Positions 26,601 through 35,632 of a stretch of DNA of 64,000 nt are shown in pieces; the first letter of the stretch is position 1; the number at the start of each line of letters is the position of its first letter. The notes beneath the pieces are model-generated. The model ran no database searches. It worked only from the letters and a program-made list of their open reading frames with translations, and had not been told where the DNA came from. This DNA is from Oceanospirillaceae bacterium (lineage in GTDB: Bacteria > Pseudomonadota > Gammaproteobacteria > Pseudomonadales > Balneatricaceae): contig JABSRB010000022.1 of NCBI GenBank assembly GCA_013215375.1, forward strand, positions 1-64,000, given 5' to 3'. Position numbers and translations under genes: made by a program.

Positions 26601-27038
26601 ATGATAGAAGAGCAAGCAACTGTTGTCAGTGTCAATAAAAATGAAGTGTTAGTGGCAGCAAGTCGCAGCTCTGCCTGTGGGCAGTGCGCGGCAAAAGATG
26701 ATTGTGGGCAAAGTGCTATTGCGCAGTGGGCAGCCTCAAAAATGGTTGATGTTGCAGTGAATAATCCCATGAATTTTCCTTTAATGGTGGGCGATGTGGT
26801 ACTGGTCGGCATTAATGAGAAGAGTTTTATAAAAGCTTCATTGCTGCTGTATTTTATGCCCCTTTTAGTTATGTTTACAGCAGGTGCTATAACGACAAAA
26901 ATAGGGATGGCTGAGCTGGTAGTAATCGCTGTTTCTTTTGCCGCACTTTTTTGCAGCTTTTACGCGATAAAATTTTATAGTAAGAAAATGGTGGGTAACT
27001 CAGCTTATCAGCTGGTTGTGCTTAAAGTGATTGAATGA
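26601..27038 (+). CDS. rseC: RseC/MucC family inner-membrane regulator
   Basis: A 145-residue protein. The N-terminal cytoplasmic domain has a cysteine cluster (ACGQCAAKDDCGQ), and two membrane helices follow (SLLLYFMPLLVMFTAGAI and LVVIAVSFAALFCSFYAI). This is the RseC/MucC layout. RseC is linked both to the SoxR-reducing system and to mild tuning of sigma-E. It sits between the anti-sigma gene and degQ, where rseB would normally also be found. No strong Shine-Dalgarno sequence is seen before ATG 26601 (AAAAGAA only). Confidence 0.9.
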   Translation: MIEEQATVVSVNKNEVLVAASRSSACGQCAAKDDCGQSAIAQWAASKMVDVAVNNPMNFPLMVGDVVLVGINEKSFIKASLLLYFMPLLVMFTAGAITTKIGMAELVVIAVSFAALFCSFYAIKFYSKKMVGNSAYQLVVLKVIE

Positions 27039-27115
27039 TAAATAGAGGTCTCTGCATTAGGTGGTAAGTGATGCAGAGCTAGTAAATTTTAAGTGGTAAG
27101 TTTGGAAGGTGTTGA

Positions 27116-28576
27116 ATGATTTTTCGAGTAAATGGAATAGCTAGTTTTAACATATCATCTTTTAGTAGGCAGCGCAGTTGTATGTTATTGGCTATATTGT
27201 TGGTGTGGGTGGTATCTACATCTGTTTTCGCCTCTCTGCCTGATTTTAAGGAGTTGGTTAAAGAGTCTTCTCCTGCTGTAGTGAATATAGCGACACTAAA
27301 AAAGAAGAAAAGGGGTCTGAGTGCTTTTGGTTTTAAAGGGCCTGATGGGCAAGATATACCTGAGATACTCAAGCCTTTCTTGCCTTCTCCTGATGAGTCA
27401 AAATCCCCGGATGAAATAACCAGACCAGAGTCATTAGGTTCTGGCTTTATCATTAGTGAAGATGGTTATATATTGACGAACTACCATGTGGTTAAAGGCG
27501 CCGATAAAATTATCGTCAGATTAAATGATCGTCGTGAAATGGAAGCTAAGGTTATTGGTAGCGACAAACGCTCGGACATTGCTTTACTGAAAATAGAAGC
27601 AACCGATTTGCCGACAGTTAAAATTGGTGATTCAGAAAAATTAGAGGCTGGAGAGTGGGTGTTGGCCATAGGATCGCCATTTGGCTTTGATCACTCAGTG
27701 ACGGCAGGGATCGTCAGCGCAACAGGTCGCGCTTTAAGGAGTGAGACATATGTGCCTTTTATCCAGACAGATGTAGCCATAAATCCTGGTAACTCAGGTG
27801 GGCCCCTTTTTAATTTGGCGGGGGAAGTGGTGGGTATTAACTCGCAAATTTACACGCGCAATGGTGGTTTTATGGGGTTGTCTTTTGCAATTCCAATCGA
27901 TATTGCTATGAATGTAGTATCACAGTTAAGAGAAAATGGCTTCGTTAGTCGTGGTTGGTTAGGTGTGATCATACAAGAGGTTAGTAAAGATTTGGCTGAA
28001 TCCTTTGGTTTAGAAAAAGCTGAAGGTGCACTGGTGGCTAAAGTACTACCTAATAGCCCAGCTGCTAAGGGTGGGATTAAAGTCGGAGATATTATTTTGA
28101 AGTTTGAGGGCAGTGCTATCAATCTTTCTGCCGATTTGCCGCACAAAGTGGGAGTGGTGCCTCCTGGTAATACTGCGCAGCTAGAGATTGTAAGATCCGG
28201 TGAGCAGATGAATCTATCTCTCGTTATTGGTACTTTGCCGAGCGACAAGAAGTTGGCCTCTAGCTCACGCAGTCAAAGGCAGGGAGCGCTTACCAATAAT
28301 CCCTTGAATGCAGTGTTGTCAGATTTGTCATCTGCGCAAAAACAACAGTTTTCATTAGATAATGGAGTGCTTGTAAAAAGGATTTTGGAGGGAGTGGGGG
28401 CCAGAGCTGGTCTTTTGCCTGGAGATATTATTACTATGTTAAATGGTACTAGTGTGCAGTCTGTCTCGCATTTACTCGAGCTTATAAAGCTATCACCCAA
28501 AAATAAAGTAGTGCCAATGCGCATAGTGCGAAGAGGTTCTCCCTTATTTATACCGATAAAATTGGCTGAGCAATAG
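27116..28576 (+). CDS. degQ: Periplasmic serine endoprotease DegQ/MucD
   Basis: A 486-residue HtrA-family protease. An N-terminal signal sequence (LLAILLVWVVSTSVFA) is followed by a trypsin-like domain with catalytic His in TNYHVVKGADKI, Asp in DKRSDIALLKIE and Ser in NPGNSGGPLFN. Two PDZ domains follow, at about residues 275-365 and 385-480. It degrades and sequesters misfolded envelope proteins and is a usual member of the sigma-E locus as MucD. The start at 27116 gives a rather long signal region; an internal ATG 22 codons later (MLLAILLV) is an alternative. A terminator follows at 28595. Confidence 0.93.
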   Translation: MIFRVNGIASFNISSFSRQRSCMLLAILLVWVVSTSVFASLPDFKELVKESSPAVVNIATLKKKKRGLSAFGFKGPDGQDIPEILKPFLPSPDESKSPDEITRPESLGSGFIISEDGYILTNYHVVKGADKIIVRLNDRREMEAKVIGSDKRSDIALLKIEATDLPTVKIGDSEKLEAGEWVLAIGSPFGFDHSVTAGIVSATGRALRSETYVPFIQTDVAINPGNSGGPLFNLAGEVVGINSQIYTRNGGFMGLSFAIPIDIAMNVVSQLRENGFVSRGWLGVIIQEVSKDLAESFGLEKAEGALVAKVLPNSPAAKGGIKVGDIILKFEGSAINLSADLPHKVGVVPPGNTAQLEIVRSGEQMNLSLVIGTLPSDKKLASSSRSQRQGALTNNPLNAVLSDLSSAQKQQFSLDNGVLVKRILEGVGARAGLLPGDIITMLNGTSVQSVSHLLELIKLSPKNKVVPMRIVRRGSPLFIPIKLAEQ

Positions 28577-28594
28577 CGAGTATCCGCCCATATT

Positions 28595-28619
28595 AACTCC
28601 AGCTTTTGCTGGAGTTTTT
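28595..28619 (+). terminator. Terminator of degQ
   Basis: AACTCCAGC pairs with GCTGGAGTT around TTTT and ends in a short T-run. It separates the envelope-stress genes from lepA-lepB. Confidence 0.85.
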
Positions 28620-28746
28620 ACTTGCGTAAGTTTGCTATAGATAAGTGGCGACACTTAAATGCGCTAAAGCGCTATCGTGCTGCAGGGTAATAGGATAAAA
28701 TAGCGCGCTTTTATTATTAACCATTGTTTAGTTTGAGATCCTATTT

Positions 28747-30546
28747 GTGAGCAACCTAGATCATATCCGAAATTTTTCCATTATCGCCCATATAGATCAC
28801 GGCAAATCTACTTTGTCAGATCGTTTTATTCAACATTGTGGTGGTTTGTCTAATCGCGAAATGGAAGCCCAAGTTCTCGATTCAATGGACATCGAACGCG
28901 AGCGTGGCATTACTATAAAATCGCAAAGCGTTACGCTTAGTTATGAGGCCAGAGACGGTAAAACTTATCAGTTGAATTTTATCGATACACCAGGGCATGT
29001 CGACTTCTCCTATGAAGTATCTCGTTCCCTTGCCGCTTGTGAAGGTGCATTGCTAGTGGTAGATGCAGCGCAGGGCGTAGAGGCGCAATCTGTGGCTAAC
29101 TGTTATACGGCTATAGAGCAGGGCTTAGAAGTTTTGCCTATTCTTAATAAAATGGATTTGCCACAGGCAGACCCTGAGAAAGTAAAAGAAGAAATTGAAG
29201 AAGTAATCGGCATTGATGCCTCTGATATTACCTTGTGTTCCGCAAAAAGCGGCATGGGCATAGAAGATGTACTCGAAGCATTAGTTACCACTATCCCTCC
29301 ACCAGAAGGTGATATTGACGGTGACCTGCAAGCGTTAATCATCGATTCTTGGTTTGACCCATATTTAGGTGTTGTCTCGTTAGTGCGCGTTAAGAACGGT
29401 TCTATTCGCAAAAAAGACAAAATTTATATGAAGACCACCGGGCAGAGTTATCAGGTTGACTCTGTTGGTGTATTTACCCCTAAAAGAACGCCTACTGATT
29501 GTTTGAAAGCAGGTGAGGTGGGTTACATAGTAGCCGGCATTAAAGATATTCACGGCGCACCTGTAGGGGACACCGTTACGCATTTAAAAACGAAAGAGGT
29601 GGATGCGCTTGAAGGCTTTAAAAAGTCTCAGCCTCAAGTATACGCCGGTCTTTTTCCAACCAGTTCAGATGATTACGAAGATTTCCGCGAAGCTCTGGAT
29701 AAATTACGCCTGAACGATGCTTCGTTATTTTTTGAGCCTGAAAGCTCTGATGCATTAGGCTTTGGTTTTCGCTGTGGTTTCTTAGGCATGCTGCACATGG
29801 AAATCATTCAAGAGCGCTTAGAACGTGAGTATGATTTAGATTTAATCACGACAGCACCTACCGTTATTTATGAGATAGAGCTGCATAATGGTGATGTGAA
29901 GCAAATTGACAGCCCCTCTAAACTGCCAGATCCTGCGCGCGTAAAAGAGATGAGGGAGCCCATTGTTAAAGCGAATATTTTAGTACCCCAAGAGTATTTA
30001 GGCTCTGTGATTGGTTTGTGCGTTGAGAAAAGAGGCGTGCAGATTCACATGTTGTACGTGGGTACTCAAGTGCAAGTTAGCTATGAGTTACCCATGGCAG
30101 AAGTGGTGTTGGATTTCTTTGATCGCTTGAAATCAGTGAGTCGTGGTTATGCCTCGCTAGAATATAACTTCACTCGGTTTGAGCCTGCACAATTAGTGCG
30201 TATGGATATCTTGATTAACAGTGAAAAAGTAGACGCTTTGTCACTGATTTTACACAAAGACAACTCTCAGTACCGCGGGCGTCTGCTGTGTGACAAAATG
30301 AAAGAATTAATTCCCAGACAGATGTTTGATGTGGCAATTCAGGCGGCTCTTGGCGGTAAAATCATTGCTAGAACCACTGTCAAAGCACTGCGCAAGAACG
30401 TAATCGCCAAATGTTATGGTGGTGATGTATCGCGTAAGAAAAAGCTGTTACAAAAACAAAAAGCCGGTAAAAAACGCATGAAGCAAGTCGGTAACGTGGA
30501 AATTCCTCAGGAAGCTTTCCTCGCTGTGCTGAAAATAGATAGCTAG
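28747..30546 (+). CDS. lepA: Elongation factor 4 (back-translocating GTPase)
   Basis: A 599-residue translational GTPase of standard length. [14 protein letters not shown] is the P-loop, [11 protein letters not shown] is G3, and [15 protein letters not shown] is G4. Domains II, III and V follow, and the LepA-specific C-terminal domain ends in [18 protein letters not shown]. It acts on stalled or mistranslocated ribosomes. The start is a GTG ([11 protein letters not shown]). It lies upstream of lepB, the conserved gammaproteobacterial order, 29 bases apart. Confidence 0.97.
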   Translation: MSNLDHIRNFSIIAHIDHGKSTLSDRFIQHCGGLSNREMEAQVLDSMDIERERGITIKSQSVTLSYEARDGKTYQLNFIDTPGHVDFSYEVSRSLAACEGALLVVDAAQGVEAQSVANCYTAIEQGLEVLPILNKMDLPQADPEKVKEEIEEVIGIDASDITLCSAKSGMGIEDVLEALVTTIPPPEGDIDGDLQALIIDSWFDPYLGVVSLVRVKNGSIRKKDKIYMKTTGQSYQVDSVGVFTPKRTPTDCLKAGEVGYIVAGIKDIHGAPVGDTVTHLKTKEVDALEGFKKSQPQVYAGLFPTSSDDYEDFREALDKLRLNDASLFFEPESSDALGFGFRCGFLGMLHMEIIQERLEREYDLDLITTAPTVIYEIELHNGDVKQIDSPSKLPDPARVKEMREPIVKANILVPQEYLGSVIGLCVEKRGVQIHMLYVGTQVQVSYELPMAEVVLDFFDRLKSVSRGYASLEYNFTRFEPAQLVRMDILINSEKVDALSLILHKDNSQYRGRLLCDKMKELIPRQMFDVAIQAALGGKIIARTTVKALRKNVIAKCYGGDVSRKKKLLQKQKAGKKRMKQVGNVEIPQEAFLAVLKIDS

Positions 30547-30575
30547 AACATTAAAATTATAGAGTAGGAAATTAA

Positions 30576-31376
30576 ATGAATTTTGATTTTGCCCTAGTGT
30601 TAGTTGTACTTACTTTTGTCGCCGGCATAGGCTGGTTTATTGATAAAGTTTGGTTTGCGCAAGATAGGCAAGATAGAGTGGCAAAGGCTGTTAATGCAGC
30701 CCCTGAACCTCTGGATGAAAACCAAATAACGGCGATTGAAAACTTGCCGATGTGGGCGGATTTATCCCGCTCTATGTTTCCGGTGTTAGCTTTTGTGTTG
30801 GTGTTGCGATCTTTTATTGTAGAGCCTTTTCAAATACCATCAGGCTCGATGATTCCAACCTTGAAAATAGGTGATTTCATCCTGGTCAATAAATTTAGCT
30901 ATGGTCTGCGTTTGCCAGTGCTCAATACTAAAATAGTTTCTATTGGAGATCCTCAGCGCGGTGATGTAGTAGTGTTTAAATTTCCCAATGATCCATCGAT
31001 AAACTACATCAAACGTTTAATCGGTCTCCCAGGAGATGTCATTGCCTATCGCAATAAAACGGTATACGTTAATGGTGTCGCTCAAGCTCAAGAGTTTGTA
31101 GCCAACTTGCCTCCTGATAAGCTTATTGGAGAGAATCTAAGTGGTGTCGAGCATCAGATACATATAACACCCGCCAGAGTGGGTGTGCAGGGTGAATGGA
31201 CTGTTCCCGCTGGTAAATATTTTGTGATGGGGGATAATCGCGATAACAGTAACGATAGTCGTTATTGGGGTTTTGTACCTGACTCATTGATGGTTGGTAA
31301 AGCTTTTGCTGTGTGGATGTACTGGACTGATTTTTTCAGTATTCCAGATGTTACAGCTGCTAGACTGATTAAGTAA
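30576..31376 (+). CDS. lepB: Signal peptidase I
   Basis: A 266-residue inner-membrane protease that removes signal peptides from exported proteins. There is one N-terminal membrane segment (FALVLVVLTFVAGIGWFI) and a second before the catalytic domain (MFPVLAFVLVLRSFIVEPF). The catalytic Ser is in IPSGSMIPTL, the general-base Lys in YIKRLIGLPGD, and the box E motif is GDNRDNSNDSRYWGFVP. It is downstream of lepA in the same operon. In Pseudomonas a DUF4845 gene and rnc follow directly; here a repeat-filled gap of 348 bases comes before rnc. Confidence 0.96.
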   Translation: MNFDFALVLVVLTFVAGIGWFIDKVWFAQDRQDRVAKAVNAAPEPLDENQITAIENLPMWADLSRSMFPVLAFVLVLRSFIVEPFQIPSGSMIPTLKIGDFILVNKFSYGLRLPVLNTKIVSIGDPQRGDVVVFKFPNDPSINYIKRLIGLPGDVIAYRNKTVYVNGVAQAQEFVANLPPDKLIGENLSGVEHQIHITPARVGVQGEWTVPAGKYFVMGDNRDNSNDSRYWGFVPDSLMVGKAFAVWMYWTDFFSIPDVTAARLIK

Positions 31377-31412
31377 CAAATGTACCTCGCTAGTGCGAGG
31401 GGCATTTGATAA

Positions 31413-31610
31413 AGAAGAATTAGGCGGGTTCTAAATTATTAAGGGTATATTTTGTTCCTTAGATTGAGAGCCTGCTTGGAGCTTGTCCGAGAATCGCGAC
31501 GATCAGTCTGTTCTCGGGCAGGCTCCTAGTACTATAAGCAACTAGAAATACCCCGCTTCACTAAGTGAAGGCTCGCCTAGCGAGAGGGTTTGCCCCGGGG
31601 AACTTTATTT
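31413..31610 (+). repeat. Repeat family A, copy 2 (carries a short B-type insertion)
   Basis: It begins GAATTAGGCGGGTTCTAAATT and ends TTTGCCCCGGGGAACTTTATT, with the same internal AACTAGAAATACCCCGC and AAGTGAAGGCTCGCCTAGCG segments as copies 1 and 3. Its middle is replaced by a 49-base version of element B (31478-31526). It fills most of the gap between lepB and rnc, in which I see no gene. Confidence 0.8.
31478..31526. repeat. Short family B derivative nested in repeat A
   Basis: The inverted ends GGAGCTTGTCCGAGAA and TTCTCGGGCAGGCTCC enclose only a short CGCGACGATCAGTC middle. It looks like a family B element that has lost its interior, leaving both termini. It is followed by CTAGTAC. Confidence 0.75.
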
Positions 31611-31724
31611 AAATAACATCTGAATAAGTGGTTTTAAAGCAGTCACTGTGTGTGAAGCAACAATTTATGCTAAGTGCTACAATAAAATCACTCATTCAGG
31701 TAAGAGAAAGACGAAGCTATTACA

Positions 31725-32417
31725 TTGATTATTAAATCTCCAGAAGTGTTGATGCGTCGCATCAATTATCAATTCCAAGATGTGAGTCTTTGTGAATTGG
31801 CCTTAACTCACAGAAGCTGTGGTAAGAACAATAATGAGCGCCTAGAATTTCTAGGGGACTCTATTGTGAATTTTGTCATAGCAGAGGATTTGTTTAAACG
31901 CTTTCCCGAAGCTAAAGAAGGCCAGTTGTCTCGCTTGAGAGCGCAGATGGTAAAAGGTAAAACTTTAGCTGAAATAGCACGTGACATGAATATGGGCGAC
32001 TACTTACGCCTAGGGTCTGGTGAGCTTAAAAGCGGTGGATTTAGACGCGATTCAATTCTGGCTGATTCCGTTGAGTCTTTAATAGGTGCTATTTATCTAG
32101 ACTCTGACATGGATACGGTCCGTGTGCATATTTTGAGTTGGTTCAAAACTCGTCTAGCGGCTTTAAGCCTGACACAGACACTCAAAGATGCCAAGACCAG
32201 GTTACAAGAATATTTGCAGTCGCGTCGTTTAGCATTACCGGATTACAACTTGGAAAACGTAGAAGGTGAAGCTCACGATCAAACGTTTTATATTAAATGT
32301 ACTATTAGTGAGCTATCTGAGCCTACTAGTGGTGTGGCAAGCAGTAGACGCCAGGCTGAGCAAGAATCTGCCAGTGCAGCCCTTGATCGGTTAAAAGAAT
32401 TAGGTGCAAAGTTATGA
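31725..32417 (+). CDS. rnc: Ribonuclease III
   Basis: A 230-residue double-strand-specific endoribonuclease. [28 protein letters not shown] is the RNase III signature with its metal-binding acidic residues. [13 protein letters not shown] carries the second acidic pair, and the last 70 residues are a double-stranded-RNA-binding domain ([32 protein letters not shown]). It processes rRNA and some mRNAs. I place the start at TTG 31725 because it gives the normal family N-terminus; ATG 31752 is possible but short. The stop overlaps era by four bases (ATGA). Confidence 0.93.
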   Translation: MIIKSPEVLMRRINYQFQDVSLCELALTHRSCGKNNNERLEFLGDSIVNFVIAEDLFKRFPEAKEGQLSRLRAQMVKGKTLAEIARDMNMGDYLRLGSGELKSGGFRRDSILADSVESLIGAIYLDSDMDTVRVHILSWFKTRLAALSLTQTLKDAKTRLQEYLQSRRLALPDYNLENVEGEAHDQTFYIKCTISELSEPTSGVASSRRQAEQESASAALDRLKELGAKL

Positions 32418-33352
32418 GTGATAATCTACTGGACGACTTTTTTTCAGCCGAGGGGAAGCTCGATCAAAAATGTGGTTTTGTCGCCATTGTAGGTAGGCCT
32501 AATATGGGCAAATCTACCTTGATGAATAATATTTTGGGGCAAAAATTAAGTATCACCTCAAAAAAGCCACAAACCACCCGCCATCAAATATTTGGTATTA
32601 AGACCGAGCAGGAAAGGCAGGTAGTCTATGTTGATACCCCGGGTCTACACAAAGAAAAAGATATCGCCCTCAATCGCTATATGAATAGAGCGGCAACTGA
32701 AGCGCTGCGTGGTGTTGATCTTGTGGTATTTATGATCGACAGAACAGCGTGGACGGAAGAAGATCAAATCGTACTAGAAAAAGTAAGGTACAGTGATGCT
32801 CCGGTCATTTTAGTGATTAATAAAGTTGACCAATTACCAGATAAAAGCGATTTGTTAGCGCAAATCGAAAAAGTATCGGCAATGATGGATTTTGCTGAAA
32901 TAATGCCAGTATCCGCTAAGACAGGCACCAATGTCGACAAACTGGAAACACTGATTAATAGTTATATGCCGGATGGTGACCATCACTTTCCTGCAGATCA
33001 AATAACTGATAAAAGCGGCCGTTTTATGGTCGCTGAAATTGTTCGTGAAAAAGTCATGCGCAATGTTGGTGATGAAGTGCCTTACGGTGCGACCGTTGAA
33101 ATTGAAGAGTTTTATCGCGATGATCAATTGCTGACTATTAGTGCACTTATTTTGGTGGAGCGTGAGGGGCAAAAGCGAATTTTGATTGGCGATAAAGGCG
33201 ATCGAATGAAAACCATTGGCCGTGATGCACGCCTTGATATCGAAGCGTTATACGATACAAAAGTGATGCTTAAGCTCTGGATAAAAGTGCGCCGAGGTTG
33301 GGCGGATGATGAGCGCGCATTGCGCAGCTTGGGCTACGATTTAAATTTGTAG
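32414..33352 (+). CDS. era: GTPase Era
   Basis: A 312-residue ribosome-assembly GTPase. [20 protein letters not shown] is the P-loop, TTRHQIFG is switch I, VDTPGLH is G3 and VINKVDQL is G4. The C-terminal KH domain carries [22 protein letters not shown] and [21 protein letters not shown]. It binds 16S rRNA near the anti-Shine-Dalgarno region. It overlaps rnc by four bases and is followed 24 bases later by recO, so rnc-era-recO-acpS is a translationally coupled operon. Confidence 0.97.
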   Translation: MSDNLLDDFFSAEGKLDQKCGFVAIVGRPNMGKSTLMNNILGQKLSITSKKPQTTRHQIFGIKTEQERQVVYVDTPGLHKEKDIALNRYMNRAATEALRGVDLVVFMIDRTAWTEEDQIVLEKVRYSDAPVILVINKVDQLPDKSDLLAQIEKVSAMMDFAEIMPVSAKTGTNVDKLETLINSYMPDGDHHFPADQITDKSGRFMVAEIVREKVMRNVGDEVPYGATVEIEEFYRDDQLLTISALILVEREGQKRILIGDKGDRMKTIGRDARLDIEALYDTKVMLKLWIKVRRGWADDERALRSLGYDLNL

Positions 33353-33376
33353 CATACAGATACAACTGGGGCATAT

Positions 33377-34102
33377 TTGAATTATCGCATCGAACGACAA
33401 GCAGCTTATGTCTTGCATTCTAGACCCTACCGGGACACCAGTGCACTGGTAGACTTGTTTAGTTTAGAATATGGCAAGGTAAGCGTGGTTTGTCGTGGCG
33501 TGCGCCGCCCCAACTCAAAGATCAGAGCGATATTGCAGCCCTTTACGCCGCTACAGGTTAGCTGGCAAGGACGCAATGATCTTAAAACCTTGAGCTTGGT
33601 TGAAAGTGCCGGTTTTAATGGTTTATTAAGCGGTAAAGCGCTTATCTGCGGGCTTTACGCTAATGAGCTGTTGCAGAAGTTGTTAGCTGTTTTTGATCCT
33701 CACCCAAAATTGTTTGTCTATTACCAGTATTTACTGACAGCCCTAGCCGAGAATGACATTGAAGTGCCGCTACGTATTTTTGAGCAGCAATTGCTTAAAG
33801 AAATGGGCGTGCTAGTTGATCTGGGAGATTTGCAGGTGAATGCCCTCTATTATTACAATCCAAGTGAGCTTGTATTTGAGCAAAGAGCCTCAATAGATGA
33901 GAGATTGACTGAGTATTTCTTCTACGCTGATGATCTGAGCGCTATTCACCAGGGTGATTATAGTCAGTTGCAAACCCGCAGAGCAGCGAAGCGTTTTATG
34001 CGCTTACAAATAGAAGTGTTACTTAATGGTAAAACTTTACACTGTCGTGATTTATTAAAGGTAAAAACAGTGCCTAAGCAGAATAGCAATAAAGAGACCT
34101 AA
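33377..34102 (+). CDS. recO: DNA repair protein RecO
   Basis: A 241-residue RecO with an N-terminal OB fold (QAAYVLHSRPYRDTSALVDLFS; VCRGVRRPNSK) and a helical C-terminal domain (LICGLYANELLQKLLAVFDPHPKLF). It loads RecA on SSB-coated DNA together with RecR. The start is a TTG (MNYRIERQ). Its TAA stop shares one base with the acpS start. The C-terminal zinc-finger cysteines of some RecO proteins are absent, as in enteric members. Confidence 0.93.
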   Translation: MNYRIERQAAYVLHSRPYRDTSALVDLFSLEYGKVSVVCRGVRRPNSKIRAILQPFTPLQVSWQGRNDLKTLSLVESAGFNGLLSGKALICGLYANELLQKLLAVFDPHPKLFVYYQYLLTALAENDIEVPLRIFEQQLLKEMGVLVDLGDLQVNALYYYNPSELVFEQRASIDERLTEYFFYADDLSAIHQGDYSQLQTRRAAKRFMRLQIEVLLNGKTLHCRDLLKVKTVPKQNSNKET

Positions 34103-34482
34103 TGATAAAAGGCATAGGGACAGATCTGTTAAAAATCGACCGGATTGAAAAGAGCTTAGTGCGCACGCCAAAACTCGCTAACCGTATATTGACGCCGACT
34201 GAGCTGGACGAATTCTCCAAAAGCACCCAGCCCGCAAGATTTTTGGCGAAGCGATTTGCGGCTAAAGAAGCGTTGGTGAAAGCGTTAGGTACAGGCATCG
34301 GCAATGGTGTTGGCTGGCAGCATGTCGAAGTTATTAAAGATCCATTAGGCAAACCCATGCTTATTTTAACGGGTGGTGCGCTTGAGCGAGCTGAGCAGAT
34401 GGGGGTAGATAATTATTTTATTTCCTACAGTGATGAGCGCGAATATGTCGTAGCAATGGTTGTCTTAGAAGGTGAAAAATAG
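34102..34482 (+). CDS. acpS: Holo-[acyl-carrier-protein] synthase
   Basis: A 126-residue phosphopantetheinyl transferase that converts apo-ACP to holo-ACP using coenzyme A. IKGIGTDLLKIDRIE carries the metal-binding Asp, and FLAKRFAAKEALVKALGTG is the second signature with the Glu. It overlaps recO by one base (TAATG). In many gammaproteobacteria pdxJ lies between recO and acpS; here it is absent from this position. Confidence 0.95.
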   Translation: MIKGIGTDLLKIDRIEKSLVRTPKLANRILTPTELDEFSKSTQPARFLAKRFAAKEALVKALGTGIGNGVGWQHVEVIKDPLGKPMLILTGGALERAEQMGVDNYFISYSDEREYVVAMVVLEGEK

Positions 34483-34590
34483 CCGCTAAGTAAGTTTCGA
34501 TTGTGATTAAACTAGGGCTTGGTATTGCATTAAGTGATTATTCACAGTGCACAGCTCTTTTACTAGAAAAACGTTAACAAAGGTTGAATT

Positions 34591-35487
34591 ATGACTGAGC
34601 AGTTCCCCACCATTGCAGATTATATTGGCAACACACCACTAGTGCGTCTACAGCGGATGGTTGTGGCTAACAATAATGTGATCTTGTGCAAGTTAGAGGG
34701 AAATAATCCAGCGGGGTCCGTCAAAGATAGACCCGCCATGTCAATGATTGAGCGTGCTGAACAACGTGGCGATATCAGCCCTGGAGATACTTTGGTTGAG
34801 GCCACTTCCGGTAATACGGGCATAGCGTTAGCTATGGCAGCGGCGATCAAAGGCTACAAAATGATTTTGATCATGCCCAACAATATGAGTAGTGAGCGCA
34901 AGACTTCCATGAGTGCCTATGGGGCAACTCTGATCGAGGTAAGCGCTGAACAGGGTATGGAATATGCTCGAGATCTGGCGCAAGAAATGCATGACAATAA
35001 TGAAGCCGTAGTATTGGATCAGTTCGCTAATGGCGATAATCCTAGGGCCCATTACGAAAGTACTGGGCCAGAAATATGGCAGCAAAGTAGGGGGTTAATT
35101 ACTCACTTTGTTAGCTCAATGGGCACCACTGGTACCATAATGGGTACATCAACTTATTTAAAAGAGCAAAACAGCGCTGTGCAAATTATAGGATTGCAGC
35201 CTGCAGACGGTGCTTCCATTCCAGGTATTAGACGTTGGCCGAAAGCTTATTTACCAAAAATATTTGACGAGACCAAAGTCGATAAAATTTTGGATGTAAA
35301 CCAGCTAGAAGCAGAAGAAACGATGAGAGCGCTGGCCATTCAAGAGGGGATTTTCTGTGGTGTCTCTTCGGGCGGAGCTGTTGCAGGCGCGCTTAAATTA
35401 GCGCAACAGGTAAACGATGCTGTGATTGTCTGCATTATTTGTGACAGAGGGGATCGTTATCTGTCGACCGGCGTTTTTGGTCATTAA
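34591..35487 (+). CDS. cysM: Cysteine synthase B (O-acetylserine sulfhydrylase)
   Basis: A 298-residue PLP enzyme. The PLP lysine is in NPAGSVKDRPAMSMI, the substrate-binding loop is EATSGNTGIALAMA, and the phosphate-binding region includes SSMGTTGTIMGTSTYL. IFCGVSSGGAVAGALKLA is the C-terminal signature. YIGNTPLVRLQRM and a PGIRRWP segment mark CysM rather than CysK. It makes cysteine from O-acetylserine with sulfide or thiosulfate. In Pseudomonas cysM is followed by rlmD and relA; rlmD is missing here. Confidence 0.95.
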   Translation: MTEQFPTIADYIGNTPLVRLQRMVVANNNVILCKLEGNNPAGSVKDRPAMSMIERAEQRGDISPGDTLVEATSGNTGIALAMAAAIKGYKMILIMPNNMSSERKTSMSAYGATLIEVSAEQGMEYARDLAQEMHDNNEAVVLDQFANGDNPRAHYESTGPEIWQQSRGLITHFVSSMGTTGTIMGTSTYLKEQNSAVQIIGLQPADGASIPGIRRWPKAYLPKIFDETKVDKILDVNQLEAEETMRALAIQEGIFCGVSSGGAVAGALKLAQQVNDAVIVCIICDRGDRYLSTGVFGH

Positions 35488-35632
35488 AGATAAATTGATA
35501 GGCTGTTAAGCGTTTAGAGCAGCAAACAAAAAATTTAAAAAATACGATTACAATAATAAATAAGTGCTGGGTGAATATCTCAGACATTCAAATTTTGCTT
35601 ATTTGCGTTTTAGCAAGGAGCGGTAGCTAGTT

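Noticed and set aside
34074-34358. A minus-strand frame over the acpS start
   Set aside because: It is antisense to acpS, without a ribosome site or homology.
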